DNA of 17,496 nt, from contig CAZPLZ010000066.1 of NCBI GenBank assembly GCA_964587525.1, positions 1 through 17,496 on the forward strand. Direction: 5' to 3'. A program made the translations under genes and the position numbers. The DNA comes from CAZPLZ01 sp964587525. GTDB lineage: Bacteria; Oederibacteriota; CAKKQC01. Each line of letters opens with the position of its first letter. Position 1 is the first letter of the stretch. Of this stretch, positions 1 through 6,589 are shown one piece after another. The notes beneath the pieces were generated by a model that worked only from the letters and a program-made list of their open reading frames with translations, made no database searches and was not told the DNA's origin.

Positions 1-560
1 CGGTGATGATTGCCAGTTTGGGGCACATCTCCGGAGGGCACTTTAACCCTGCGGTGACCATCGCGCTGACGGCCGTTGGGCGCTTGTCGGTTAGACAGAT
101 GATCACCTACGTTGTGGCTCAACTTATCGGCGCAGGTGTGGCTGGATACGCGCTGAAAATGTTTTTCCCGGCAGAGATCCTGGGCGAGCCTGCGGTCCTG
201 GGCGCCACGATGGTGAATCAGGAGCTCATCACGCCTGGCAAGGCTGTCTGGGTTGAGGGCGCTCTCACGTTCGTTCTCATGATTGCCATTTTTGGCACGG
301 CGGTGGACCCCAAGGGGCCGCGGTTGCTCGCACCGTTCGCCATTGGCCTGGCCCTCGGCGTGGATATCCTCCTCGGCGGTCCCCTCACGGGTGCCTCGGC
401 GAATCCGGCCCGCACCATGGGCCCGGCGCTCGTCACCGGTCATTACGCGAATCTGTGGGTGTACTGGGTAGGGCCGGTGCTCGGGGCGTTCGCCGCAGCC
501 TGGCTCTACGATTGCCTCCTCCTGCCTGGCATGGGGGCAGGGCGGAAGAAGAAACTTTAA
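1..560 (+). CDS. Aquaporin / MIP-family channel (5' end cut by window)
   Basis: Membrane channel for water or small neutral solutes in the inner membrane. The visible 185 residues carry both half-helix signatures: FNPAVT near the left edge and GASANPART about 120 residues later. Hydrophobic membrane segments lie between and after them. The residues after the second NPA (ARTMGPA) resemble water-type aquaporins more than GlpF glycerol channels, which usually have NPARDFGP; this sub-typing is inference. MIP proteins are usually about 230-280 residues, so roughly the first one to two membrane segments lie outside the window. The stop is TAA at 558-560. A strong hairpin follows 10 bp later, which fits an end of transcript. 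No neighbour in the window hints at its substrate. Confidence 0.9.
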   Translation, partial: VMIASLGHISGGHFNPAVTIALTAVGRLSVRQMITYVVAQLIGAGVAGYALKMFFPAEILGEPAVLGATMVNQELITPGKAVWVEGALTFVLMIAIFGTAVDPKGPRLLAPFAIGLALGVDILLGGPLTGASANPARTMGPALVTGHYANLWVYWVGPVLGAFAAAWLYDCLLLPGMGAGRKKKL

Positions 561-570
561 AGGTTATCCC

Positions 571-601
571 GCCCCGTTAGACCCGAAAGGTCTAACGGGG
601 C
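571..601 (+). terminator. Strong hairpin behind the aquaporin gene
   Basis: A perfect 13-bp inverted repeat (571-583 with 589-601, arm GCCCCGTTAGACC) has a 5-nt CGAAA loop. It begins 10 bp after the aquaporin stop. No T-tract follows, so it is not a textbook intrinsic terminator. It may still end transcription or protect the 3' end of the mRNA. Confidence 0.55.
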
Positions 602-652
602 CCGCAGACGACCTCCCCCAAAGGATGATGAGGGAATAAGGGCGAGGGGGGA

Positions 653-658
653 TATAAT
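653..658 (+). promoter_or_regulatory. Consensus -10 box (TATAAT) ahead of alaC
   Basis: A perfect TATAAT stands at 653-658 in a GC-rich region. No good -35 box is visible 16-18 bp upstream (the region is G-rich), so an activator or an alternative arrangement may apply. Transcription would start near 665, leaving almost no leader for ATG 668 but a 30-nt leader for ATG 695. This supports the downstream start for alaC. Confidence 0.45.
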
Positions 659-694
659 ACGCTCCGTATGGATTCTCACGGCGGGCGCGAGGTC

Positions 695-1894
695 ATGGCC
701 AAGCGCGTTCGCCACCTGCCAGACTATCTGTTCGCGCGCATCAACACTTTGAAAGCCCAGGCGCGCGCCAATGGGGTGGACGTCATCGATTTTGGGATGG
801 GCAATCCAGACCGTCCCCCACCGGATTTCGTCATCGAGAAGCTGTGTGAGGTGGCTCATGACCCCAAGGCGCACCGGTACTCGGCTTCCCGGGGCATCCC
901 GCACCTGAGGCGGGAGATGGCCAAGTGGTACCAGGAGCGCTATGGGGTCCAGTTGGATCCCGACACCGAGGTGATCGCCACCATTGGCTCCAAGGAAGGC
1001 TTGACGCATCTCATGTTCGCTATCCTGGATGAGGGGGACACGGTCGTGGTGCCCTCGCCGACCTATCCGATTCATATCTACAGTGTCCACTTGGCCGGCG
1101 GCCATCACGTCACGATCCCGCTTGGGAATCCTGACGACCTGGTCGCCCGGCTGGCCGCAACGGTAGACTCGAGGTCGTCCAAACCCAAGGTACTGTTGCT
1201 CTCGTTCCCGCATAACCCCACCACGGCGACGGTCGACCTTGCGTTTTTCACGCAGGTGGTGGAGTTCGCCCGCGCGCACGGTTTGATCGTGATCCATGAC
1301 CTGGCGTATGCGGATATCGTCTTCGACGGGTACCAGGCGCCCAGCTTTCTCCAGGCGCCGCATGCCAAGGAGGTCGGGGTCGAATTTTTCAGCCTGTCGA
1401 AGTCCTACAACATGGCTGGCTGGCGGATCGGGTGTATGGTGGGGAACGCCGGAATTGTTCAGGCGCTTGGCAATCTGAAATCGTACTTGGATTACGGGGT
1501 TTTCACGCCGATCCAGGTGGCTGCGATCTCCGCGCTGAGGAAGGGTTCCGGGCCGTGCCAGGATATCGCGGGTGTGTATAAGGCCAGGGCGGACGTGCTG
1601 CTGGATGGTCTCCGCAAGCTCGGCTGGAGGGTCGAGCGGCCCCGTGCGACGATGTACCTCTGGGCCAGGCTGCCGGAGCCGTTTCTTCCTCAAGGCTCGA
1701 TGAAGTTCACGGAAGTGCTGCTCTCCGAAGCGGCGGTGGCTGTCGCGCCCGGCGTGGGGTTCGGCCCCGAAGGCGAAGGGTATGTCCGGTTCGCCCTGGT
1801 GGAAAACGAAGAGCGTATCCGGCAGGCTCTTCGGAACATGCGCCGCCTGCTGCACCCGAAGATTCCCTCGCCCCCCTCCGGGGGGAAAGGGTAG
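695..1894 (+). CDS. alaC: AlaC-like PLP aminotransferase (alanine aminotransferase family)
   Basis: Cytoplasmic fold-type I aminotransferase, predicted to move amino groups between alanine and glutamate via pyruvate and 2-oxoglutarate. The sequence follows E. coli AlaC closely from memory: DFGMGNPD near the N-terminus, then RYSASRGIP, IGSKEG, SPTYPIHIY, HDLAYADIVFDGY, and the PLP-lysine motif FSLSKSYNMAGWRIG (Lys codon 1400-1402). The C-terminal half has VRFALVEN. ATG 695 has GAGG just upstream and fits a transcript starting near 665. ATG 668, adding nine residues, is the alternative. The length of about 399 residues is normal. The last ten or so codons are low-complexity (PSPPSGGKG) and lie over a C6/G6 hairpin. 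The gene is followed 10 bp later by ftsE, so the two probably share a transcript. LL-diaminopimelate aminotransferase is a related family but a weaker match. Confidence 0.88.
   Translation: MAKRVRHLPDYLFARINTLKAQARANGVDVIDFGMGNPDRPPPDFVIEKLCEVAHDPKAHRYSASRGIPHLRREMAKWYQERYGVQLDPDTEVIATIGSKEGLTHLMFAILDEGDTVVVPSPTYPIHIYSVHLAGGHHVTIPLGNPDDLVARLAATVDSRSSKPKVLLLSFPHNPTTATVDLAFFTQVVEFARAHGLIVIHDLAYADIVFDGYQAPSFLQAPHAKEVGVEFFSLSKSYNMAGWRIGCMVGNAGIVQALGNLKSYLDYGVFTPIQVAAISALRKGSGPCQDIAGVYKARADVLLDGLRKLGWRVERPRATMYLWARLPEPFLPQGSMKFTEVLLSEAAVAVAPGVGFGPEGEGYVRFALVENEERIRQALRNMRRLLHPKIPSPPSGGKG
1871..1885 (+). repeat. C6-TCC-G6 hairpin at the alaC/ftsE junction
   Basis: A perfect six-base inverted repeat (1871-1876 with 1880-1885) with a TCC loop overlaps the last codons of alaC, just before the ftsE ribosome-binding region. 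It could be the core of a dispersed GC-rich repeat, or it could modulate ftsE translation. It has no T-tract. Confidence 0.4.
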
Positions 1895-1904
1895 AGAGAG
1901 GGGG

Positions 1905-2534
1905 ATGCTTCAATTTGTTCATGTCGGGAAACGGTTCGGGTCCCGCTGGGCTCCGGTGCGTTATAGCCTGTCGATCCAGCCTGGTGAGCTGGTGTGGCTC
2001 ACGGGGCCGCCCGGCGCGGGGAAGAGCGTGCTGGTGAACATGGCGTTGGGATTCATTGCTCCCACCACCGGGGTCGTGACCGTGAATGGGATCAATCCGG
2101 CCAAAGTGTCGCGCACCGCACGTCTTAAGTTGCGTCGGAGCGTATCGGCCGTGCGGGATGATGAGCCTTCGTGTAACCTGCCCGTCGAATCCTGGATCGC
2201 GCTTGGGCTCTGGTGTGCCGGCCAGTCCTGGGCTCGAAGTGTCAAGGCGGCCCGCGAATGGATGGAGAAGCTGGGCATGCGGGAGTTGGCCATGCAGGCG
2301 TTCGGTGAGCTGGCGCGCGGCGAGCGGTTCGCCTTTTCCCTCGCCCGCGCATTGGCGCGCAATCCGCAGTTGCTGCTGGTGGACTGGGTGGGTAGTTTTA
2401 AGGAGCCACTGCCAGAGGCGCTGTTGCAGGAGTTCGCCCGGTACGTGAAGGAGGGTGGGGCCTGCCTGCTGATCGGCGAGCCGGAAGAGCGCATGTCGCA
2501 CCTGGGCGGCCGGCTGGAGCGGCTGGAGCCATGA
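1905..2534 (+). CDS. ftsE: FtsE-like ABC protein with degenerate catalytic motifs
   Basis: A 209-residue protein shaped like the ATPase FtsE, which pairs with FtsX at the division site to control peptidoglycan hydrolases. Walker A is intact (GPPGAGKS, Lys40). The other motifs are not. The Q-loop Gln is Asp85 (SAVRDDE). The signature LSGGE is LARGE (about 136-140). Walker B keeps Asp160, but the catalytic Glu is Trp161 (LLLVDW). The H-loop His is Glu192 (LIGEPEE). It may bind ATP but is unlikely to hydrolyse it in the usual way (inference). The start is ATG 1905, preceded by GAGAGGGGG and giving a normal N-terminus; an upstream in-frame ATG at 1782 lies inside alaC and is unlikely. The stop overlaps an ATG at 2531. 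FtsX follows after 37 bp, so the assignment rests on both sequence and neighbour. Confidence 0.8.
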   Translation: MLQFVHVGKRFGSRWAPVRYSLSIQPGELVWLTGPPGAGKSVLVNMALGFIAPTTGVVTVNGINPAKVSRTARLKLRRSVSAVRDDEPSCNLPVESWIALGLWCAGQSWARSVKAAREWMEKLGMRELAMQAFGELARGERFAFSLARALARNPQLLLVDWVGSFKEPLPEALLQEFARYVKEGGACLLIGEPEERMSHLGGRLERLEP

Positions 2535-2571
2535 CCAGGATACGGAAAAAGTACCGCAGGCTGTGACGTAG

Positions 2572-3444
2572 GTGAGCACACCGATTTCGCCCTGGGTGCG
2601 GTCCCTGGCGGCCTCCGCCTCACGCCGCACGGCGGGGTTTCTCCTGGCCCTGGGCTGGACCATGGCGGGCATCTCTCTGTGGACCGTGCTTGGGCTGCGC
2701 GAGTGGCAGGTCGGCCAGCGTCCCGCCATTGTTCTGGAGGTGTTCCTGGGGGAAGTGGTGACGCCCGCCCATGTGGATTCACTGTCGCAATCCATTCAGT
2801 CCCAGCGTTATTTCTGCGAACTGCGCTTTGTGGACCCGGAGGAGGCGTGGGCCGAGGCGGGGGCGGACCAGCGCCTGCGGCCGCTCCTGGATGCCTTCGG
2901 GGGCAACCCATTTCTCAAATCCTTCCGGCTCACGATCTGTGCCGAGGAGCTGGAAGGGTACCACGAGGCGGGGGACTGGCTGAAAGAGCAGCCCGGCGTT
3001 ATCTCCGTGCGAATCCCGGCCAGGCAGGTGGAGTGGATGCTGGAAAGCGAGCGTCAACTTAGGCTCGTGGTGCGCGGCGCCGTCGCACTGGTGACCCTCC
3101 TTTCGATCCTGGTCGCGCTGACTGGCTTGCGCCTCGTAGCGTTGGAACTTTCCCGCGAGCTTGACGTCTTTGAAGAACTTGGCGCGACGCCGTGGAAGAT
3201 ATGGGTACGGACGTTCTGGGCGATCGGCGCCCCTGCGTTGTTGCTCGCCGTGTTCGTCACGATCACCCTGGAGCTTCTGAGCGTGCTAGCGAGATTCAGC
3301 GGCACGTGGGGCTCCTGGATCGGGGCAGAACTCCCGAACTTCCCGCACGTAGCCGGCGTGTACCTCATCGCTGGCGCGTTGCTCGCTGGGTTGCTTGTCG
3401 CCACGGTGACCGGTACGGCCCGCTGGTTCACGAAGCCAAGGTGA
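2572..3444 (+). CDS. ftsX: FtsX-like cell-division permease
   Basis: A 290-residue inner-membrane partner of FtsE. Hydrophobic segments fall at about 21-42, 167-190, 214-240 and 258-282, with a large extracytoplasmic loop at about 45-165. This is the four-helix FtsX layout. The motif LELSRELDVFEELGATPWKI, just after the second helix, matches the conserved E-(hydrophobic)-LGAT stretch of FtsX. In characterised systems the large loop recruits cell-wall hydrolase activators such as EnvC or RipC; no such partner is visible here. The start is GTG 2572, chosen because an in-frame TAG immediately precedes it. Its ribosome-binding site is weak. An 11-codon mini-ORF (2531-2566) overlaps the ftsE stop and may couple translation. 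Confidence 0.85.
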   Translation: MSTPISPWVRSLAASASRRTAGFLLALGWTMAGISLWTVLGLREWQVGQRPAIVLEVFLGEVVTPAHVDSLSQSIQSQRYFCELRFVDPEEAWAEAGADQRLRPLLDAFGGNPFLKSFRLTICAEELEGYHEAGDWLKEQPGVISVRIPARQVEWMLESERQLRLVVRGAVALVTLLSILVALTGLRLVALELSRELDVFEELGATPWKIWVRTFWAIGAPALLLAVFVTITLELLSVLARFSGTWGSWIGAELPNFPHVAGVYLIAGALLAGLLVATVTGTARWFTKPR

Positions 3445-3457
3445 AGTTGTAAATTAC

Positions 3458-3486
3458 TTGACAAAGGTTTTTTTGTGTGATACGTT
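3458..3486 (+). promoter_or_regulatory. Sigma-70-type promoter ahead of the speD leader
   Basis: A consensus TTGACA at 3458-3463, a 17-bp spacer, and TACGTT at 3481-3486 preceded by TG-A (an extended -10). The spacer is unusually T-rich for this genome. The predicted start is near 3493, about 157 nt ahead of the speD start codon, leaving room for a regulatory leader. Confidence 0.55.
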
Positions 3487-3493
3487 CGTTTCA

Positions 3494-3646
3494 ATGTTCC
3501 CGTTGAGACAGTTGAGACAATTGATGTGGAACGCTGTTGGAATTGTTTCTGACGTTGGATGGCTCAGTCAGAATAAGAAATTCATTGGAGAGGCGGTGCC
3601 CTCGGGCGCTGCCTTTTTTTGTGTCCAGAGCAGGAGGTACAGCTAG
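3494..3646 (+). CDS. Possible 50-codon leader ORF in front of speD
   Basis: An open frame runs from ATG 3494 (or ATG 3524, 40 codons) through the terminator hairpin to TAG 3644-3646, three bases before the speD start. The tandem repeat encodes RQL-RQL using two AGA arginine codons. No convincing ribosome-binding site precedes either ATG, and ATG 3494 would sit almost at the predicted transcript start. I recognise no family. It may be chance, so treat it as a hypothesis tied to the attenuator. Confidence 0.25.
   Translation: MFPLRQLRQLMWNAVGIVSDVGWLSQNKKFIGEAVPSGAAFFCVQSRRYS
3502..3519 (+). repeat. Two tandem copies of GTTGAGACA in the speD leader
   Basis: Perfect back-to-back 9-mers at 3502-3510 and 3511-3519. 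The second copy and its flank (3514-3522) can pair with 3541-3549 in a 9-bp stem that includes one G-T. That stem shares bases 3547-3549 with another 7-bp stem (3547-3553 with 3567-3573), so the two folds compete. Confidence 0.6.
3592..3620 (+). terminator. Intrinsic terminator / attenuator in the speD leader
   Basis: A 9-bp GC-rich stem (3592-3600 with 3605-3613, two G-T pairs) with a CTCG loop is followed at once by seven Ts (3614-3620). It lies after the promoter and only 11 bp before the speD Shine-Dalgarno sequence (3632-3638). No room remains for another promoter downstream. Transcription of speD must therefore read through it, which points to regulated attenuation. It could also end ftsEX read-through. 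Confidence 0.8.
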
Positions 3647-3649
3647 GAC

Positions 3650-4045
3650 TTGGAAGCCCTCGGCCAACACATTCTGGTTGAATATTACGACTGCGACGTC
3701 AATCTTCTGAACAAGCCTGCAGCTGTGAAAATGATGATGGAGGATGCGGCGCGGAGCGCCCGCGCCACGATTATAGACTCCTTCATTCACCAGTTCAGCC
3801 CGTTCGGGGTGAGCGGCGTGGTCGTGATCGCCGAATCCCATCTTTCCATTCACACGTGGCCGGAATACGGTTATGCCGCAGTGGACCTGTTTACGTGCGG
3901 GGATGACCTGGATCCCTGGAAATGCTATTACCACCTCCTTGAGAAGCTGAAGGCGAAACACTCGACCACGATCGAGATTCGCCGGGGAACACTTAACACC
4001 CCCTATCTGCGCCACAAGCCTCTCCCTGTCAAAGTGACGGCCTGA
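3650..4045 (+). CDS. speD: S-adenosylmethionine decarboxylase proenzyme (prokaryotic SpeD)
   Basis: Makes decarboxylated SAM, the aminopropyl donor for spermidine-type polyamines; cytoplasmic. The 131-residue length is typical of the small class 1B enzymes of Bacillus, Thermotoga and archaea. The self-cleavage site that creates the pyruvoyl group is clear: AESHLSIHTWPE, with cleavage expected between Glu62 and Ser63. His68 and Cys83 (DLFTCGD) match the family's processing and catalytic residues. The start is TTG 3650, because MEALGQHILVEYY aligns with the conserved N-terminus and AGGAGGT at 3632-3638 lies upstream with somewhat long spacing. It is the first gene of the polyamine block, and the SpeE-like gene follows after 9 bp. 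Expression probably depends on the upstream attenuator. Confidence 0.95.
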   Translation: MEALGQHILVEYYDCDVNLLNKPAAVKMMMEDAARSARATIIDSFIHQFSPFGVSGVVVIAESHLSIHTWPEYGYAAVDLFTCGDDLDPWKCYYHLLEKLKAKHSTTIEIRRGTLNTPYLRHKPLPVKVTA

Positions 4046-4054
4046 TCAATAACG

Positions 4055-5017
4055 TTGAAGCGGGCAGCTAAATCCCAGGTGCCTCAAGACGCCGGGGTGG
4101 ATGTTAAGAACAGCCGGTGGTTTATCGAGTACAGCACCCCCTATGAGGCGCACATGCACGCCATGAAGAAATTCCTCGTCACGACCAAGAGCCGCTTCCA
4201 GGCCATCGAGATCACCGAGTCTTATCAGTATGGCAAGTGTCTCCTGCTGGATGGCAAGATGCAGTCTTCCCAGCACGATGAGTTCATCTACCACGAGGCC
4301 CTGGTGCACCCGGCCATGGTCACCCATCCTCGCCCCCGGCAGGTTGTGATCATCGGTGGGGGTGAAGGTGCCACGCTGCGAGAAGTGCTCAAGCACAACT
4401 GTGTCAGCAAGGCGTATATGATCGATATTGACCGGGCCGTAATCGACTTATCGAAACGGTACCTGCCGGAGTGGGGGACAGGCGCGTTCAAGGACAAGCG
4501 GAGCATCGTGAAGGTCGCGGACGGGCGCAAGTTTCTTGCGAACGCGAAACGGGGTTCGTGTGATGTGATCATCGTGGACATCTCCGAGCCGGTTCCTGGC
4601 GGGCCGTCATACCTGCTGTTTACAAAAGAGTTTTATACAATCGTCGCCGACAAGCTCACGCCGGACGGGGTGGTCTCCGTTCAGGCTGCGAGCACCCAGT
4701 GTGTGGATATCGACATGCACGCCATGATCGTCCGGACCATGCGCGCGGCGTTCCGTCACGTGCGCCCGTTCTCGATCGAGGTGCCATCGTTTGACCTGCC
4801 GTGGGGCATTGCGGTTGGCTCCAAATTGATTGATCCGGTCTCCCTCTCTGCCGCTGAGGTGGATTGGCGGATCAGGGAACGCGGGCTCAAAGGGTTGCGG
4901 TATTACGACGGAATCACTCACCAGGGAATTTTCCAGGTGCCGAAGTACATGCGCGACGCGTACATCGCCAAAGGCGAGATCATCGAGGACCACCATCCCC
5001 GCTTCACCGCCATCTAA
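4055..5017 (+). CDS. speE: Aminopropyltransferase, SpeE family (Thermus/ACL5-like)
   Basis: Transfers an aminopropyl group from decarboxylated SAM to an amine acceptor. The SAM-site glycine motif GGGEGATLREVLKH starts at residue 101. Next come DIDRAVIDLSKRYLPEW and a DISEPVPGGPSY motif (Asp175, Glu178). DEFIYHEALVHPAM, VPSFDLPWG and the GGP after the catalytic motif resemble Thermus SpeE, an agmatine aminopropyltransferase, and plant ACL5 thermospermine synthase more than E. coli spermidine synthase. This comparison is from memory. The second Asp of the usual D-x-x-D-P motif is Glu. The length of 320 fits the family. The start is uncertain: TTG 4055 is used here, while GTG 4079 or GTG 4097 are also in frame and the last matches Thermus better. 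It lies 9 bp after speD and 1 bp before the decarboxylase gene. Confidence 0.88.
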   Translation: MKRAAKSQVPQDAGVDVKNSRWFIEYSTPYEAHMHAMKKFLVTTKSRFQAIEITESYQYGKCLLLDGKMQSSQHDEFIYHEALVHPAMVTHPRPRQVVIIGGGEGATLREVLKHNCVSKAYMIDIDRAVIDLSKRYLPEWGTGAFKDKRSIVKVADGRKFLANAKRGSCDVIIVDISEPVPGGPSYLLFTKEFYTIVADKLTPDGVVSVQAASTQCVDIDMHAMIVRTMRAAFRHVRPFSIEVPSFDLPWGIAVGSKLIDPVSLSAAEVDWRIRERGLKGLRYYDGITHQGIFQVPKYMRDAYIAKGEIIEDHHPRFTAI

Positions 5018-5018
5018 C

Positions 5019-6557
5019 GTGAGCCCCGAACAGCGTCGGGCACCACTCTTTGAAGCGGTCGTCAAGTACGCCCGCAGCAGGAAAGTGTCATTTCACACCC
5101 CCGGCCACAAGCATGGCCGCGGGGTGTACGCGCCCTTTCGTCGCTTCCTTGGCCGGCGGGTGTTCGCCGTGGACCTGACGCTGCTCGAGGAGGTGGATTC
5201 CCTGCACGAGCCGCGCGGCGTGATCAAGGAAGCCCAGCGGCTGGCGGCACAGACCTTCGGTGCGGACGAAACCTTCTTTCTGGTCAACGGGACCTCGGTC
5301 GGCAACCAGACGATGGTCTGGGCGGCCCTGCGCGAGGGGGAGAGGGTTGTGGTCCCGCGCAATGTCCACCGCTCGATCTTTGCCGGACTGATACTGACTG
5401 GCGCCCGGCCGGTCTATGTCACTCCTCCGGTGCTCGAAGACTGGGGCATCTACGGCACGATCGACTCCGAGCTGGTACTGGAGACACTCAAAGCCAACCC
5501 GGACTGCTCCGCGGTGGTGGTCACCCATCCCACGTACTACGGACAGGTTTCGGACTTGCAGCGCATTGTGGGTGTGGCGCACCGCGCTGGGGCGGTCTGT
5601 CTGGTGGACGAGGCGCATGGCCCGCATTTCGCCTTCCACGAGGCGCTGCCGCCTTCCGCCATGAGCTGTGGAGCGGATCTGGCCGCGCAGAGCACGCATA
5701 AGATCCTCGGGGCCATGACGCAGGCTTCGATGCTGCATCTCAAGGGAGGCCGCGTTGATCGGGCCAGGCTCAAGATGGGACTCCAGCTTCTCCAGTCCAC
5801 CAGCCCGTCCTATGTGCTGCTTTCGTCGCTGGATGTGGCCCGCCTGCAGATGGCGGTCACTGGCCGGCGGTTGCTCGACCGGGTCATTCAGATGACGCGG
5901 GAAACGGTGCTCTCACTCAACCGCATTCCGGGGATCCGGTGCTTCGGTCCCGAACACTGGGGCCGGCCTGGCGCGTTCGCCTTCGATGAGACGCGCATTA
6001 TGATGCACGTGGACTGGCCTGGCAGTGGGTTCGAGGTGGCGCACAAGCTGCGCGACGAGTTCAAGCTTCAGCCGGAGATGGCTGATTCGCAGAACGTGCT
6101 CTTCCTTGTCGGCCAGGGTAACACCTGGGGCCAGCTCAAGCGGCTCGTCGCTGCGGTGCGCCGCCTGGAGCGTTTCTATCGTGGGGTGACCGTTCACCGG
6201 TTGCCTCTGCAGCTTCCTTCCTTGGAGCCTGCCCGGGTGGTGCTCACTCCCCGTGAGGCGGTTTTGGGCCGCGCCCGCCGCGTTCCCTTCTCCGAGGCGG
6301 TGGGTGAAGTCTGCGCGGAGCTGCTCTGCCCCTACCCTCCTGGTATCCCCCTCCTGGCGCCGGGTGAACTGATCACCAAGGAAGTTGTGAGCTATCTCAA
6401 CGGCGTGATTCGGGTCGGGGGGCGGATTAATGGCCAGGCTGACATGACTGGCCGGGCGGTGCGGATCGTTGAAACCCCGCGTTCCACACAGGTCAAGGAC
6501 GTGGATTTTGACAAGATGCTTGCCTTCGTGCTAAATCAGAGCGCCCCCGGAGCTTGA
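5019..6557 (+). CDS. Arg/Orn/Lys decarboxylase, short biosynthetic type
   Basis: PLP-dependent decarboxylase of fold type I, 512 residues, similar in size to Bacillus SpeA (about 490) and lacking the N-terminal wing domain of the large E. coli inducible enzymes. Signatures include FHTPGHKHGRG near the N-terminus, VDEAHGPHF (Asp197, His200) and the PLP lysine in STHKILGAMTQ (Lys228). A C-terminal decarboxylase domain follows (PYPPGIPLLAPGE). The substrate cannot be read from sequence alone. The speD-speE context and the Thermus-like SpeE favour arginine to agmatine (inference). GTG 5019 is chosen because it lies 1 bp after the speE stop, which suggests translational coupling; no clear Shine-Dalgarno is seen. 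The stop TGA overlaps an ATG (TGATG) at the junction with the dksA-like gene. Confidence 0.88.
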   Translation: MSPEQRRAPLFEAVVKYARSRKVSFHTPGHKHGRGVYAPFRRFLGRRVFAVDLTLLEEVDSLHEPRGVIKEAQRLAAQTFGADETFFLVNGTSVGNQTMVWAALREGERVVVPRNVHRSIFAGLILTGARPVYVTPPVLEDWGIYGTIDSELVLETLKANPDCSAVVVTHPTYYGQVSDLQRIVGVAHRAGAVCLVDEAHGPHFAFHEALPPSAMSCGADLAAQSTHKILGAMTQASMLHLKGGRVDRARLKMGLQLLQSTSPSYVLLSSLDVARLQMAVTGRRLLDRVIQMTRETVLSLNRIPGIRCFGPEHWGRPGAFAFDETRIMMHVDWPGSGFEVAHKLRDEFKLQPEMADSQNVLFLVGQGNTWGQLKRLVAAVRRLERFYRGVTVHRLPLQLPSLEPARVVLTPREAVLGRARRVPFSEAVGEVCAELLCPYPPGIPLLAPGELITKEVVSYLNGVIRVGGRINGQADMTGRAVRIVETPRSTQVKDVDFDKMLAFVLNQSAPGA

Positions 6558-6589
6558 TGCTTAAGGCCCGGGAGGCTAAGAGGACGATC

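Noticed and set aside
557..1855. Long minus-strand open frame (432 codons) opposite alaC
   Set aside because: The + strand frame is a clear AlaC with all motifs. The minus translation is Arg/His/Asp-rich with no recognisable domain, as expected of an antisense shadow in GC-rich DNA.
1707..2911. Minus-strand frames over the ftsE region
   Set aside because: Arg/Pro/Ser-rich shadows of alaC, ftsE and ftsX; no domain or ribosome site.
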